Of a stretch of 64,000 nucleotides of DNA, positions 1 through 8,015 are shown one piece after another. Location: positions 1-64,000 of the forward strand of contig CAZVQC010000006.1 in the NCBI GenBank assembly GCA_964629225.1, written 5' to 3'. The translations under genes and the position numbers were made by a program. Every line of letters starts with the position of its first letter. The first letter of the stretch is position 1. The notes below the pieces were generated by a model. It was not told the DNA's origin. It worked only from the letters and a program-made list of their open reading frames with translations, and searched no databases. Origin of the DNA: RUG14199 sp964629225 (GTDB lineage: Bacteria > Bacillota > Clostridia > Oscillospirales > CAG-272).

Positions 1-13
1 TTATTTTTTGCAC

Positions 14-133
14 TCACAATATTTGGTCGGTTGATTTGAGTTGCTCAGTCACGCCTTCACGCTCTGACCGCTGCTTCACAAGGCGGTCAAACAGTTTCTG
101 TGCCTGTTCTTCAATTTGACTGAGAAACACCCT
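14..133 (-). pseudogene. TnpV-like transposon protein, C-terminal fragment
   Basis: About 39 codons remain open on the minus strand and end at TGA (16-14). The translation contains the stretches FLSQIEEQAQKLFDRLVKQ and EGVTEQLKSTDQIL. These resemble the C-terminal half of TnpV, a small protein carried by Tn4451-like mobilizable elements of Clostridia, where EGVTEQLK is typical. The remaining C-terminal residues of a normal TnpV (the W..RMN.IR region) are absent because of the stop, and the upstream side runs into a hairpin. I read it as a decayed end of a mobile element. The family assignment is from memory of the motif. Confidence 0.6.
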
Positions 134-161
134 GCAAGACCTCAAAATCTTGCAGGGTGTT
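126..161. repeat. 14-bp perfect inverted repeat, 8-nt loop
   Basis: Arms AACACCCTGCAAGA (126-139) and its exact complement (148-161). The left arm overlaps the upstream edge of the TnpV fragment, so the palindrome may mark the junction of the element remnant or act as a terminator for the lipoprotein gene reading leftward. No T-tract is obvious. Confidence 0.6.
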
Positions 162-235
162 CACATTAAACCGAAAACGGGAAAAGACCGTAAATTTTCA
201 CATATATATGTTTGTGTCAAGTAAAATACAGGATA

Positions 236-748
236 TTAGTTGAGCGTTACAAAAATCATTACGCCACCGCCATCATCAATCAACTCCAAAGAGTCTCCGT
301 TTTCATGTTTCGCCCGAAACTCATAACAAGTACGACCATATCGTTCTCCTATGACATTCTCGCTCACATTTACATTAAAACCTGCTTCTTTTAATGCCGT
401 ACAATATGTCAAAATGTTCTCGTGCGTTACATCTCCGTTCAAGCCGCCGTTTGTCGAGGTTACCCGAACGCTCGATGTGTCAACTTCCACGTCGTAGTTG
501 AAAGGCGGCTCGGGAATCGGCATTTCATACTCCGCACCCGCCCAGTTCATATCAAATGCAGGGGCTGATGAATCTTCCGGTTCCGATGTTGACTGTGATT
601 CTGCACTGTTTGTTGTCGATTCGTTTTCTGTAGTCGAAGTCTGTCCATTTACATTCTCATTGTTGTTTGATGTCCGGTTTTCAGCACCACACGCCACAAG
701 AGATACGCACATTACTGCTACCAAAAGCAGTGCTATTACCTTTTTTAT
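236..748 (-). CDS. Putative lipoprotein with Ser/Asn/Thr-rich linker
   Basis: Secreted lipoprotein of unknown function. The signal peptide reads KKVIALLLVAVMCVSLVACG with a lipobox ending at Cys, followed by about 40 residues rich in N, S, T and E that probably act as a spacer, and a compact C-terminal domain of about 110 residues ending FVTLN. No standard start gives the full signal. The best Shine-Dalgarno (AGAGGG) lies 7 nt before an ATA codon at 748-746 followed by AAA AAG, where ATG would be expected. A TTG at 724 would remove the lysines of the n-region. Function of the C-terminal domain is not recognised. It lies alone in the degraded left end of the window. Confidence 0.7.
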   Translation of the reverse strand: MKKVIALLLVAVMCVSLVACGAENRTSNNNENVNGQTSTTENESTTNSAESQSTSEPEDSSAPAFDMNWAGAEYEMPIPEPPFNYDVEVDTSSVRVTSTNGGLNGDVTHENILTYCTALKEAGFNVNVSENVIGERYGRTCYEFRAKHENGDSLELIDDGGGVMIFVTLN

Positions 749-947
749 TGTCTTTCCCTCTCATATGTAATCTGCATTAAATTATTGACTGCAACCAGTA
801 TTGCAATCAACACATTTTATAAATCATACAGTGCGTTTATTTGTTTGTCAATACTTGAGGTGATAATTCTGTTCAATTGTGGACATTTAGGGGTTAAAAA
901 AAGCCTTGTTTTAAGCCATTTTCAAAACACATAACTTGAGGGGTAAA

Positions 948-1269
948 TGCACTTTTCCACTATATGATATTCCAAAACAATATAGACAAAGGCGAGTAAT
1001 TGAAAATATCGTTGCAATGGAATTGCTCAGACGTGGAAACGAGGTCTATGCAGGGGTTCGATATAAAAAAAGAAATTGACTTTGTAGCCTTAAAACGAAG
1101 CGAAAAGATCTGTATTCAAGTTTCGGATAACATCACCTTGCCCGAAACTTTTAAAAGAGAAGTAGATCCACTTCTCAGAATCAAAGACGCCTCATATTTT
1201 TCGGTCAAAGGGATTGACTCCCCTGCAATTGCATTGTATAATGTACATCGAAAGATGTACATCAATTAA
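948..1269 (+). pseudogene. DUF4143-type ATPase C-terminal remnant, frameshifted
   Basis: Two reading frames join into one recognisable protein end. The first frame gives ENIVAMELLRRGNEVYAG; after a run of seven A at about 1067-1073 the sense moves to the next frame, giving KKEIDFVALKRSEKICIQVS and TFKREVDPLLRIKDA. These blocks match the nuclease-like C-terminal DUF4143 domain of bacterial AAA ATPases, a family often linked to toxin-like or mobile loci. The ATPase domain (about 300 residues) is missing, so the gene is truncated at the 5' end and frameshifted. The final roughly 20 residues do not look like the family. Functional protein is unlikely. Confidence 0.7.
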
Positions 1270-1292
1270 GTTTTGCATGGAAGGAGTAGCAT

Positions 1293-1913
1293 ATGGCACC
1301 GAAGGTAAAGTTTACACGGGAAGAATTTGCACAGGAAGGGTTGAACGTGGTTCGAAAGAAAGGTTTTGCTGCTTTGACTGCGCAAGCATTGGCTGAGGAA
1401 CTGAAGATCTCTACCCGCCCGATTTTCACCTGCTTTGGAACGATGGATGAACTGAAAAAAGAGGTCTACGCTGCGGCAGAGACGGTCTATAAAAACTATG
1501 AGAGCATCGGTCTAAAGCATCCGATCCCGTTTCTCGGCACCGGGCTTCAATATATCCGCTTCGCAAAAGAAGAACCGGAATTGTATCGTTCGCTGTTTCT
1601 GACACCGGGAGCCGGCTTCGTCGGTGCTATGTCCTCTATGGCACATTTGCAAAAAATGGTAAGAGAACCATTGATGCGTATCTACAATTTGGACGAAAAG
1701 ACGGCAGACTTCTATTTCCGGGAGCTTTGGCTGGTGGTTCACAGTCTGGCTACCTTGATCGTGACCGGCGACTGCCCGTATTCCGATGAGGAAATCAGTG
1801 GGATCCTTACCGGATTCAGCGTAAGCATCTGCAAGTCCATCAAGGAAATTCCGGGTTTTGCGGATGGGACTTTTGAACGGGATGCCATCTTTCGTGCATT
1901 GGTCGCCCGGTAA
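1293..1913 (+). CDS. TetR/AcrR-family transcriptional regulator
   Basis: A 206-residue one-component repressor-like protein. Residues 8-55 form the TetR helix-turn-helix: FTREEFAQEGLNVVRKKGF, then a recognition region around ELKISTRPIFTCF. The rest is the helical ligand-binding and dimerisation domain, of TetR_C type. The start is ATG with AAGGAG six bases upstream. TetR genes usually control a neighbour; here the gene directly downstream is only a broken hydrolase-like fragment, so the original target may have been lost. Ligand unknown. Confidence 0.85.
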   Translation: MAPKVKFTREEFAQEGLNVVRKKGFAALTAQALAEELKISTRPIFTCFGTMDELKKEVYAAAETVYKNYESIGLKHPIPFLGTGLQYIRFAKEEPELYRSLFLTPGAGFVGAMSSMAHLQKMVREPLMRIYNLDEKTADFYFRELWLVVHSLATLIVTGDCPYSDEEISGILTGFSVSICKSIKEIPGFADGTFERDAIFRALVAR

Positions 1914-1918
1914 ACTGA

Positions 1919-2038
1919 ATGGAAACGGGAGTCGAGTATTATCTGTCGGAGATCCATCATTTTGCCGCATAGGGATATGAGGTATTTGCGTTTGAATACA
2001 GCGGCTATGTCGGAAGCTCCGTGTGGATTTTCGTATGA
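1919..2038 (+). pseudogene. Possible alpha/beta-hydrolase N-terminal remnant
   Basis: Starting 6 nt after the TetR gene, one frame reads ETGVEYYLSEIHHFAA, an in-frame TAG at about 1970, then GYEVFAFEYSGYVGSS before TGA at 2036. The pattern of a helix followed by GYEVFAFEYSG resembles the beta3-beta4 region of serine alpha/beta hydrolases, which often sit beside TetR regulators. The catalytic parts are absent. The segment is short, so the family call is tentative. A further open tail (FYAMYDELPTSKPK, stop near 2143) of unknown origin follows at about 2100-2145. Confidence 0.35.
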
Positions 2039-2180
2039 GGGAGAAAAAGAGACGCTGTTGGCAGATTAAGTTGATAATAAGAAATTTTTGAGAGGCTTGT
2101 TTTATGCAATGTATGATGAACTGCCAACTTCAAAACCGAAATAAAGAGAAACAAATAATTTGCGGTTTACGGAGGAATTT

Positions 2181-2846
2181 ATGGAAAACACAAAGCAACT
2201 GATCGGCTGCCGTGGTTTGGACGGCGAAACTTGTGATGCCGTCATCGCAGGCTTTGTCACGCAGGGACTGCCTTCAAAAGATACGGCGGATAGAACGGGT
2301 ATCCCGCTTGACATTGCGGTATCAAGTCTGAACGGCTCAAAACAAGAATCTTTACAGGGAGCCGTAAAGACTATGAATAGAAGAATACTGATAATATCCG
2401 TAATAATTGTAATTGTACTACTTTCAATGCTTACAATATACATGTGGATTCAACCAAAAGAATTCAAGGTCGGCGATGATGAAATTGCACTGTATATACA
2501 ATTGGACACGAAGGAAGATATTGGATTGTTGGTGTTTGATTATAGCGCAAACGGTATCAAATATAGCGGAGGTACAAGTAATGCGGATAAATCACTGTTA
2601 AAGCATGATGAACGATTGATTGAAGTTTGGGATCAAGAAAGCTTGAACTGCTTTACTGATTCTGTGGAATTATACATACAGTTTAGGATCATAACAGAAT
2701 ACACAGACCCCAATTATGAAAACATATATCCGGAGAATCTTACAAAATATATGGAACCTGTTTCATTTGAAGCGAATTTTGGAGAGTCTTACTATTTTAC
2801 CATCACCGGAGATAACATAAGCGGATATACGCCGGTACAGAATTGA
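2181..2846 (+). CDS. Hypothetical single-pass membrane protein
   Basis: A 221-residue protein of unknown function. The ATG at 2181 is preceded by GGAGG at 2171-2175; an in-frame TTG at 2160 has no ribosome site. Residues 1-65 are soluble, about 69-89 form one hydrophobic helix (ILIISVIIVIVLLSMLTIY), and the rest (about 130 residues) is probably extracellular, acidic and aromatic with DPNYENIYPENLTKYME. The cytoplasmic N-terminus does not resemble the outside domain's usual partners, so a fusion across degraded DNA is possible. No family recognised. It is isolated, with pseudogene debris upstream and a terminator-like hairpin downstream. Confidence 0.6.
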   Translation: MENTKQLIGCRGLDGETCDAVIAGFVTQGLPSKDTADRTGIPLDIAVSSLNGSKQESLQGAVKTMNRRILIISVIIVIVLLSMLTIYMWIQPKEFKVGDDEIALYIQLDTKEDIGLLVFDYSANGIKYSGGTSNADKSLLKHDERLIEVWDQESLNCFTDSVELYIQFRIITEYTDPNYENIYPENLTKYMEPVSFEANFGESYYFTITGDNISGYTPVQN

Positions 2847-2902
2847 CAGTTTTCAGTTTTGTTGGGATAAGGTGGCAATTCCGATTTAGCGAACAGACAT
2901 GC

Positions 2903-2950
2903 ATGGTTTCACTTGCACCGAAACGGTTTTATTTTTTTGAGTGAAACCAT
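2903..2950. repeat. 11-bp inverted repeat with 26-nt spacer
   Basis: ATGGTTTCACT (2903-2913) is repeated exactly in inverse orientation at 2940-2950. The loop contains a T-run. It sits downstream of the membrane-protein gene and could be a terminator or the edge of a small insertion. Confidence 0.5.
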
Positions 2951-2982
2951 TTGAAGCCGTATCATTTTGATCAATTCTTGCC

Positions 2983-3019
2983 AAAAAACTACGGAGTGCA
3001 AAGCACTCCGTAGTTTTTT
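2983..3019. terminator. Strong bidirectional hairpin terminator
   Basis: A 17-bp perfect stem (AAAAAACTACGGAGTGC and its complement) with a 3-nt loop, A-rich on one side and T-rich on the other. It can terminate transcription in both directions. Confidence 0.8.
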
Positions 3020-3130
3020 GATTGCGGAAGACCTGTGCCGACCTCCGAGTTATGAGACCGACGGGCGCTATGTAGCTGTCGGACCGAATTAGCGGGCGGT
3101 CGTGCCGACTGTGGCATGGCTTCATCCAAA

Positions 3131-3277
3131 GCCGCCGCGCGTCCCGCTTCCCGGCGAGCGGAGCGAGCATTCGGGAAGGGGGATCTGTGCGGCGCCCTCG
3201 CTTCATCATGTGGTAATACTTCATCCCCAGGCGGGCAAAGCGGACGAAGGTCGCTTTGCAGTGCCGTGGGCGGTATG
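3131..3277 (+). repeat. Intergenic repeat family A, copy 1
   Basis: A G+C-rich block of about 147 bp that recurs at 40561-40683 and 44023-44168 with most positions conserved by eye. It contains CTTCCCG...CGGGAAG and GCAAAGCG...CGCTTTGC stems. The second stem is kept in all three copies while its loop varies. All copies are in the same orientation and lie between genes. Open frames across it are accidental. Confidence 0.8.
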
Positions 3278-3500
3278 GCAGAGCGTGATATAAGCCGCTT
3301 TTTTGCCCTTTCAGCCATTTGTGACACTCGTCCATCGCTTCAAGTGCAAAAGTCGCTAAAAAGCCCTCAAAATGCCCAAAGAACAGCCATTCGTGTGCCA
3401 TGCCGTCGGCAGCAGAGTCTCACTGTCCACCGGAACGTAATCATCGTACCGACTTGACCAAAAACAGGACGTTTTCCTCCGGAAAACTCCATCAACAAGG

Positions 3501-3594
3501 AATGCGGATTTTCGCTCAGCGAAAAGCGACCGCACTGTCGCCGTAGGTGTCACATCACTCATCATTCGTCACCGTGCGTTTCGAAATATCACTT
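3501..3594 (-). repeat. Intergenic repeat family B, copy 1
   Basis: A 94-bp block that aligns with 16053-16145 on the plus strand. Shared landmarks in order are AAGTGATATT, GAATGATG, TGCGGTC, a TTTTCGCT..GCGAAAA hairpin and CCGCATT. It fills the space between family A copy 1 and the 3' end of dinB. Confidence 0.75.
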
Positions 3595-3620
3595 GAACCT
3601 TGCCGTACTGCTTCCGTTTT

Positions 3621-4874
3621 TCAGTGGGATGCGATATTCATGGCACCGCCGAGGACGCCTTTTTCGCCGGAGTGAACATGAAGGGTGGTGATATCCGGGT
3701 ATGCAAGATCGACTGCTCTGATGACAGTGCCTTTCCCGTAGCGGGCATCAAGGGCATCGGCGGCGCTTTCCAGCATCTCACGCTTTTGTATCTTATAGAG
3801 CTCCGGATCGAAGGACATCTGCATCTCGTTTGTGAAGATAAGTCCCGTGGCTCGGATGCTCATGGATCTTACAGGTGACGTCCATCTGTAACTGCTCTTG
3901 AACAGTTCCCATGCGCACTTGAATATCTCGGTGGAGGCACGGCAGGGGAATGTCAGTTTTTTTTGCTTTTCGTAACAGACGAGCTTTGAATCCCTCACCG
4001 CCACGGTGACGGTGTCCGCCATGCATCCGTAATTTCTCATTCTGGAGGAGACCTTTGCGGCGAGGGCAATAAGTGCCGCTCTGACGTCATCCTCATTCAC
4101 AAGGTCCCTTGGGGAGGTGTTGCCGCAGGATACCGATCTCGGCTGCACAAAGGTATCATTTTGGGCGACGGGAGAGGTGTCGAGGCCGTTTGCATAGGCC
4201 CAGAGGACTTCGCCGTTTTTGCCCATTATAGAGCGCATCAGGTGCTTTGGCATGGATGCCAGTGCTCCTACGGTGACGATGCCCCGATCCGCAAGCTTCC
4301 TTCTCGTCTTTTCCCCCACGAAGAGCAGTTCCTCAACTCCCAGCGGCCAGACCTTCTCTTTGAAGGTGTCCTTGGATATCACCGTCACCGCATCGGGCTT
4401 TTTCATGTCGCTTCCCAGCTTTGCGAAGACCTTGTTGAAGGAGACCCCCACGGACACGGTGACACCGAGGTCTTTTTTTATCCGCTCTCTTATCTCGTTT
4501 GCTATCTTTTCGCCGGTGCCGAAATATTTTCCGCTTGCGCTGACGTCCAGCCAGCATTCGTCGATGCCGAAGGGCTCCACAAGGTCGGTATACTCGCAAT
4601 ATATCCCGCGAGCCGCCTGTGAAAACTTCTCATATTCGTCGTAATGGGGCGGCACGAAGAGGATGTCCGGACATTTCAGCCGTGCCTGCCAAAGTGCCTC
4701 CCCGGTGGCGACTCCGTATTTTTTTGCCTCGTAATTCTTTGCAAGAACTATCCCGTGCCGTTTTTCCGGGTCTCCCGCCACAGCTACGGGGCGGCCGCTT
4801 ATCTTCGGGTCGAGAAAGCATTCCACCGATGCAAAGAAATTGTTAAGGTCGGAGTGAAGTACCGTTCTTTCCGT
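3621..4874 (-). CDS. dinB: DNA polymerase IV (Y-family), SOS-type
   Basis: Error-prone translesion polymerase. The palm carries HSDLNNFFASVE near the N-terminus (first catalytic Asp) and GIDECWLDVS (second Asp and the Glu). The thumb, a helix-hairpin-helix around ADRGIVTVGALASM and the little-finger domain follow, for about 417 residues. The family start (normally M-ERTVLH-DLN) falls on ACG at 4874, six bases after AGAGGGG; ATA at 4880 is the only other nearby candidate, and the frame has no ATG, GTG or TTG back to an upstream stop. The first standard start, GTG at 4826, would remove the catalytic N-terminus. A consensus promoter and LexA box lie upstream. It is a single-gene unit. Confidence 0.92.
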   Translation of the reverse strand, partial: TERTVLHSDLNNFFASVECFLDPKISGRPVAVAGDPEKRHGIVLAKNYEAKKYGVATGEALWQARLKCPDILFVPPHYDEYEKFSQAARGIYCEYTDLVEPFGIDECWLDVSASGKYFGTGEKIANEIRERIKKDLGVTVSVGVSFNKVFAKLGSDMKKPDAVTVISKDTFKEKVWPLGVEELLFVGEKTRRKLADRGIVTVGALASMPKHLMRSIMGKNGEVLWAYANGLDTSPVAQNDTFVQPRSVSCGNTSPRDLVNEDDVRAALIALAAKVSSRMRNYGCMADTVTVAVRDSKLVCYEKQKKLTFPCRASTEIFKCAWELFKSSYRWTSPVRSMSIRATGLIFTNEMQMSFDPELYKIQKREMLESAADALDARYGKGTVIRAVDLAYPDITTLHVHSGEKGVLGGAMNIASH

Positions 4875-4900
4875 TTTTATCCCCTCTTTTCTTACTTTTT

Positions 4901-4914
4901 CGAACTTATGTTCG
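4901..4914 (-). promoter_or_regulatory. LexA (DinR) box upstream of dinB
   Basis: CGAACTTATGTTCG matches the Gram-positive LexA operator GAAC-N4-GTTC, with the CG flanks of the extended CGAACN4GTTCG form. It lies just downstream of the predicted transcription start of dinB, where a bound repressor would block transcription. This supports SOS induction of dinB. Confidence 0.85.
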
Positions 4915-4931
4915 CTTTTTCTTCCTTGACT

Positions 4932-4960
4932 ATTCTACCGCGAGACACCCGCCATGTCAA
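4932..4960 (-). promoter_or_regulatory. Sigma-A promoter of dinB
   Basis: On the minus strand: TTGACA (4960-4955), 17-bp spacer, TAGAAT (4937-4932). Start of transcription is expected near 4925, giving a leader of about 50 nt that contains the LexA box. Confidence 0.85.
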
Positions 4961-5141
4961 CGGAACCGGTACATAAAAAATTATGTTTTTCGGTGCATCG
5001 GCGTTGTCTTTTCCTAAAATGCGCTGTATAATGGCAGTTGGAACGGAAAAAGATCGCTTCGTCCACGCTTGGCAGCTTAAGACGGTCATTTTTCCGAAAA
5101 AAAGATACCGAAAGGAAAAGCCCCACAGGGGGCGTTATAAC

Positions 5142-5825
5142 GTGAGATACAAAAGCATAACGGAGGCGACCTTCATATCCCGTCCGAACCGCTTCATTGC
5201 CAATGTGGATATCGGTGGGATGAGGGAGACCGTCCACGTGAAAAATACCGGCAGATGCAAGGAGCTTCTTCTGCCCGGAAGCACCGTCATCCTTGAGGAC
5301 TGCGAAAGCCCCGCAAGGAAGACCCGATACGACCTTGTGGCGGTGAAAAAGGAGGGGCTCGGCTGGGTCAATATCGACAGTCAGGCACCCAATGTCGCAG
5401 TCAAGGAGTGGCTCGGAGCCGAAAACTTTCTATTTTCGAAGGCGGATTTTATAAAGCCGGAGTTTGGGTACGGCAAGTCCCGTGTGGACTTCTATGTTGA
5501 AGTCGGTGACAGGCGGATACTCATCGAAGTGAAGGGCTGCACTCTTGAGAAGAACGGAGTGGGATATTTTCCCGATGCTCCCACTGAGCGTGGCGTGAAG
5601 CATCTGCGTGAGCTTGCATCTGCGGCGGCGGAGGGCTTTGAGTGCTACGTCGCCTTTGTCATCGCCATGCCGGGAGTGAGACGGGTGCTTCCCAATGAAG
5701 AGACCCATCCCGCCTTTGCGGAGGCGTTAAAACAGGCAAGAGATGCGGGAGTGGGAGTGCTGTTTTTCACTTGCGATACCGAGCCGGGAGAGCTCTCCAT
5801 AACGGAGTGCATCTTGGACAAGTGA
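5142..5825 (+). CDS. sfsA: SfsA-family DNA/RNA nuclease-like protein
   Basis: SfsA homologue of 227 residues, the usual family size. An OB-like N-terminal part (TFISRPNRFIANVDIGG, VKNTGRCKELLLPG) precedes a PD-(D/E)XK-like core: SRVDFY and RILIEVKGCTLE supply the Asp and the E-x-K. The family is tied to sugar-fermentation stimulation in E. coli, but its biochemical role remains poorly defined. GTG at 5142 is chosen because it begins at the family N-terminus and follows AGGGGG by about 9 bases. Upstream in-frame starts give a non-homologous extension. It is divergent from dinB. Confidence 0.88.
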   Translation: MRYKSITEATFISRPNRFIANVDIGGMRETVHVKNTGRCKELLLPGSTVILEDCESPARKTRYDLVAVKKEGLGWVNIDSQAPNVAVKEWLGAENFLFSKADFIKPEFGYGKSRVDFYVEVGDRRILIEVKGCTLEKNGVGYFPDAPTERGVKHLRELASAAAEGFECYVAFVIAMPGVRRVLPNEETHPAFAEALKQARDAGVGVLFFTCDTEPGELSITECILDK

Positions 5826-5868
5826 GGCAGGACTACCTATCTCACGCCTAAGCGGATCCGATGGGCGG

Positions 5869-6756
5869 TCATAGGAGCTTTTCGAATTCCGAGAGCAATT
5901 TTTTCTTCTTCTTTTCCTCCATTTCGGAAAGGGGAAGCCTGAACTCCGGGCGGCACAGCCCCATCTCCGAAAGCACCGTCTTTACCGGGACGGGATTTGT
6001 TTCGGAGAAGAGAGCCTTTGCGAAGGGAAGGAGTCTTGCGAAAAGACGTGCCGCCGTCGGGTAGTCTCCGACTGTCGAAAGACGGTAGATCTCAAGAGAT
6101 TCCCTCGGAAAGACTCCGGAGAGCACCGACACCGTTCCCACGGCACCGAGAGAGTATAGAGGAAGTGTGATATCGTCACAGCCGGAATAGAGGGAGTATC
6201 TGTCGGAAAACAAAGAGAGGAGCACGGCGCTTTTTCCGACGCTTCCCGATGCTTCCTTGATACCTACGATATTCTCCACCTCCGACAGGGCATTGTAGAC
6301 TGTCACCGGAATGTCCACTCCCGTCCTTGAGGGCACGTTGTAGAGTATCATTGGAAGCTCCGTTGCGGCGGCAACGCATTTGAAATGCTCGCAAAGCCCC
6401 CGTTCGGTGGCCTTGTTATAGTAGGGAGTCACACAGAGAAGAGCATCCGCCCCCGATCTTTCCGCAACGGCGGCAAGGCGGCAGGCCTTTGCGGTGTCGT
6501 TGGAGCCGCACCCCGCTATGAAGACGGCCCTGCCCTTCAAAATGTCGGCGGCGCATTCGAAAAGCTCCCTTTTTTCCGTTTCGCTCAGCACGGACGCCTC
6601 TCCGGTAGTGCCGCATACTACTATCGCTTTAATGCCGTTTTTAAGCTGGTATTCAAGTATCCTCTCAAACGACGGCAGATCGAGCCTCCCACCCGAAAAC
6701 GGAGTCACGGCGGCGGTGGCAACGCCCTTGAAGACGGTCTTTATTTCGTTTTTCAT
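5869..6756 (-). CDS. dapA: 4-hydroxy-tetrahydrodipicolinate synthase
   Basis: Condenses pyruvate with aspartate semialdehyde, the first step of the diaminopimelate/lysine branch, so it feeds both lysine and peptidoglycan synthesis. The 295-residue TIM barrel has VVCGTTGEASVL at the active site, the Tyr of MILYNVPSRTGVD, and the Schiff-base Lys in NIVGIKEASGS. A start at 6756 has AGAGGAGG upstream. The C-terminal tail is Lys- and Glu-rich. It is monocistronic as far as visible; other dap genes are not in the window. Related aldolases (NanA, KDG aldolase) share the fold, but the GTTGE motif and length favour DapA. Confidence 0.93.
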   Translation of the reverse strand: MKNEIKTVFKGVATAAVTPFSGGRLDLPSFERILEYQLKNGIKAIVVCGTTGEASVLSETEKRELFECAADILKGRAVFIAGCGSNDTAKACRLAAVAERSGADALLCVTPYYNKATERGLCEHFKCVAAATELPMILYNVPSRTGVDIPVTVYNALSEVENIVGIKEASGSVGKSAVLLSLFSDRYSLYSGCDDITLPLYSLGAVGTVSVLSGVFPRESLEIYRLSTVGDYPTAARLFARLLPFAKALFSETNPVPVKTVLSEMGLCRPEFRLPLSEMEEKKKKKLLSEFEKLL

Positions 6757-6922
6757 CTTGCCTCCTCTGAAATACCGATCTTATATCAGTTTATGTCGCA
6801 GTTTGAAGATGTTACGGACACAGGACACGGCGCAAAATGGAGAAAAAAGGAAAACACTATTTCAAGATGGGGCTTTTTCGGCGTTGGATGGGGGCTTTTT
6901 TCTGTTTTTTTCAAAAAAATCA

Positions 6923-6951
6923 TTGACACGGGGCACAAAGCATTTTACAAT
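6923..6951 (+). promoter_or_regulatory. Promoter of asnA
   Basis: TTGACA (6923-6928), 17-bp spacer, TACAAT (6946-6951). Transcription should start near 6958, which rules against translation from the ATG at 6960 and supports the ATG at 6984. Confidence 0.85.
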
Positions 6952-6983
6952 ATAAAAGTATGAAAAAAGAAGGCGGTGGAAAA

Positions 6984-7985
6984 ATGGCACTTTATATTCC
7001 GGAAGGCTACAAGCCTCATCTCAACGTCCGCTACACTCAGCTGGCGATCAAAAAGGTGAAGGATTTCTTCGAAAGGGATCTGGCGATCGAACTCAATCTG
7101 ACGAGGGTATCCGCTCCCGTTTTCGTGGATTCAAAAAGCGGACTCAACGACAATTTGAACGGTGTGGAACGTCCCGTATCTTTTTCCCTCAGAGACGGGG
7201 GAGACTTTGAGATAGTTCACTCTCTGGCAAAATGGAAGCGTATGGCGCTGAGAGACTACGGTTTTTCCGTGGGAGAAGGGCTCTACACGGACATGACCGC
7301 AATAAGACGGGACGAGGAGACCGACAACCTTCATTCTGTCTACGTGGATCAGTGGGACTGGGAAAAGGTGATAACCAAGGAGGAGCGCACCGAAAAGATG
7401 CTCAAAAAGACGGTCAAGTACATCTACGAGGCATTGCGTCACACGGAGAACTACATAGTCAACGACTACAATTTCATCGGAAAGCTCCTTCCCGAAAAGA
7501 TAACTTTCGTTACCACGTCGGAGCTTGAGGAGATGTATCCCGACAAAACACCCAAAGAAAGGGAGTACCTTGCGGTCAAAAAGTGGGGAGCCGTATTCCT
7601 CATGAAGATAGGCGGCGCTCTCAAAAACGGAAAGCCTCATGACGGACGTGCTCCCGACTATGATGACTGGGAACTGAACGGGGATATCTTAGTCTACTAC
7701 CCCGTTCTCGATACGGCGTTTGAGCTTTCCTCAATGGGTATCAGAGTCGATGAGGAAGCCCTCGCCCGTCAGCTTGAGGCGGCGGGCTGCACCGAAAGGG
7801 CATCCCTTCCTTTCCATAGGGAGCTCCTTGAGGGAAAGCTCCCCTACACTGTCGGAGGCGGCATAGGACAGTCGAGGATGTGCATGTTCTTTTTGAGAAA
7901 AGCCCACATAGGCGAGGTGCAGTCCTCCTATTGGACTCCCGAAGTGAGACGTGAATGCCGTGAGCACGGATTTGAACTTTTGTAA
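6984..7985 (+). CDS. asnA: Aspartate-ammonia ligase
   Basis: Makes asparagine from aspartate, ammonia and ATP in the cytoplasm. The 333-residue protein is a class II aminoacyl-tRNA-synthetase-like enzyme. Recognisable blocks are LTRVSAPVFVDSKSGLNDNL, FEIVHSLAKWKRMAL, VDQWDWEKVI and the C-terminal GGGIGQSRMCMFFLRK. ATG at 6984 follows AGGCGGTGG and gives the family N-terminus MALYIPEGY; the ATG at 6960 lies almost on the transcription start. The next gene begins 31 bp after the stop, so the two are probably cotranscribed. Confidence 0.95.
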   Translation: MALYIPEGYKPHLNVRYTQLAIKKVKDFFERDLAIELNLTRVSAPVFVDSKSGLNDNLNGVERPVSFSLRDGGDFEIVHSLAKWKRMALRDYGFSVGEGLYTDMTAIRRDEETDNLHSVYVDQWDWEKVITKEERTEKMLKKTVKYIYEALRHTENYIVNDYNFIGKLLPEKITFVTTSELEEMYPDKTPKEREYLAVKKWGAVFLMKIGGALKNGKPHDGRAPDYDDWELNGDILVYYPVLDTAFELSSMGIRVDEEALARQLEAAGCTERASLPFHRELLEGKLPYTVGGGIGQSRMCMFFLRKAHIGEVQSSYWTPEVRRECREHGFELL

Positions 7986-8015
7986 GACAGTCGGTATTTG
8001 ACGGAGGAACGGACA

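Noticed and set aside
2886..3565. Open reading frames on both strands across the intergenic region before dinB
   Set aside because: They run through repeat families A and B, lack ribosome sites, and similar accidental frames appear in the other repeat copies (for example at 40344-40769).
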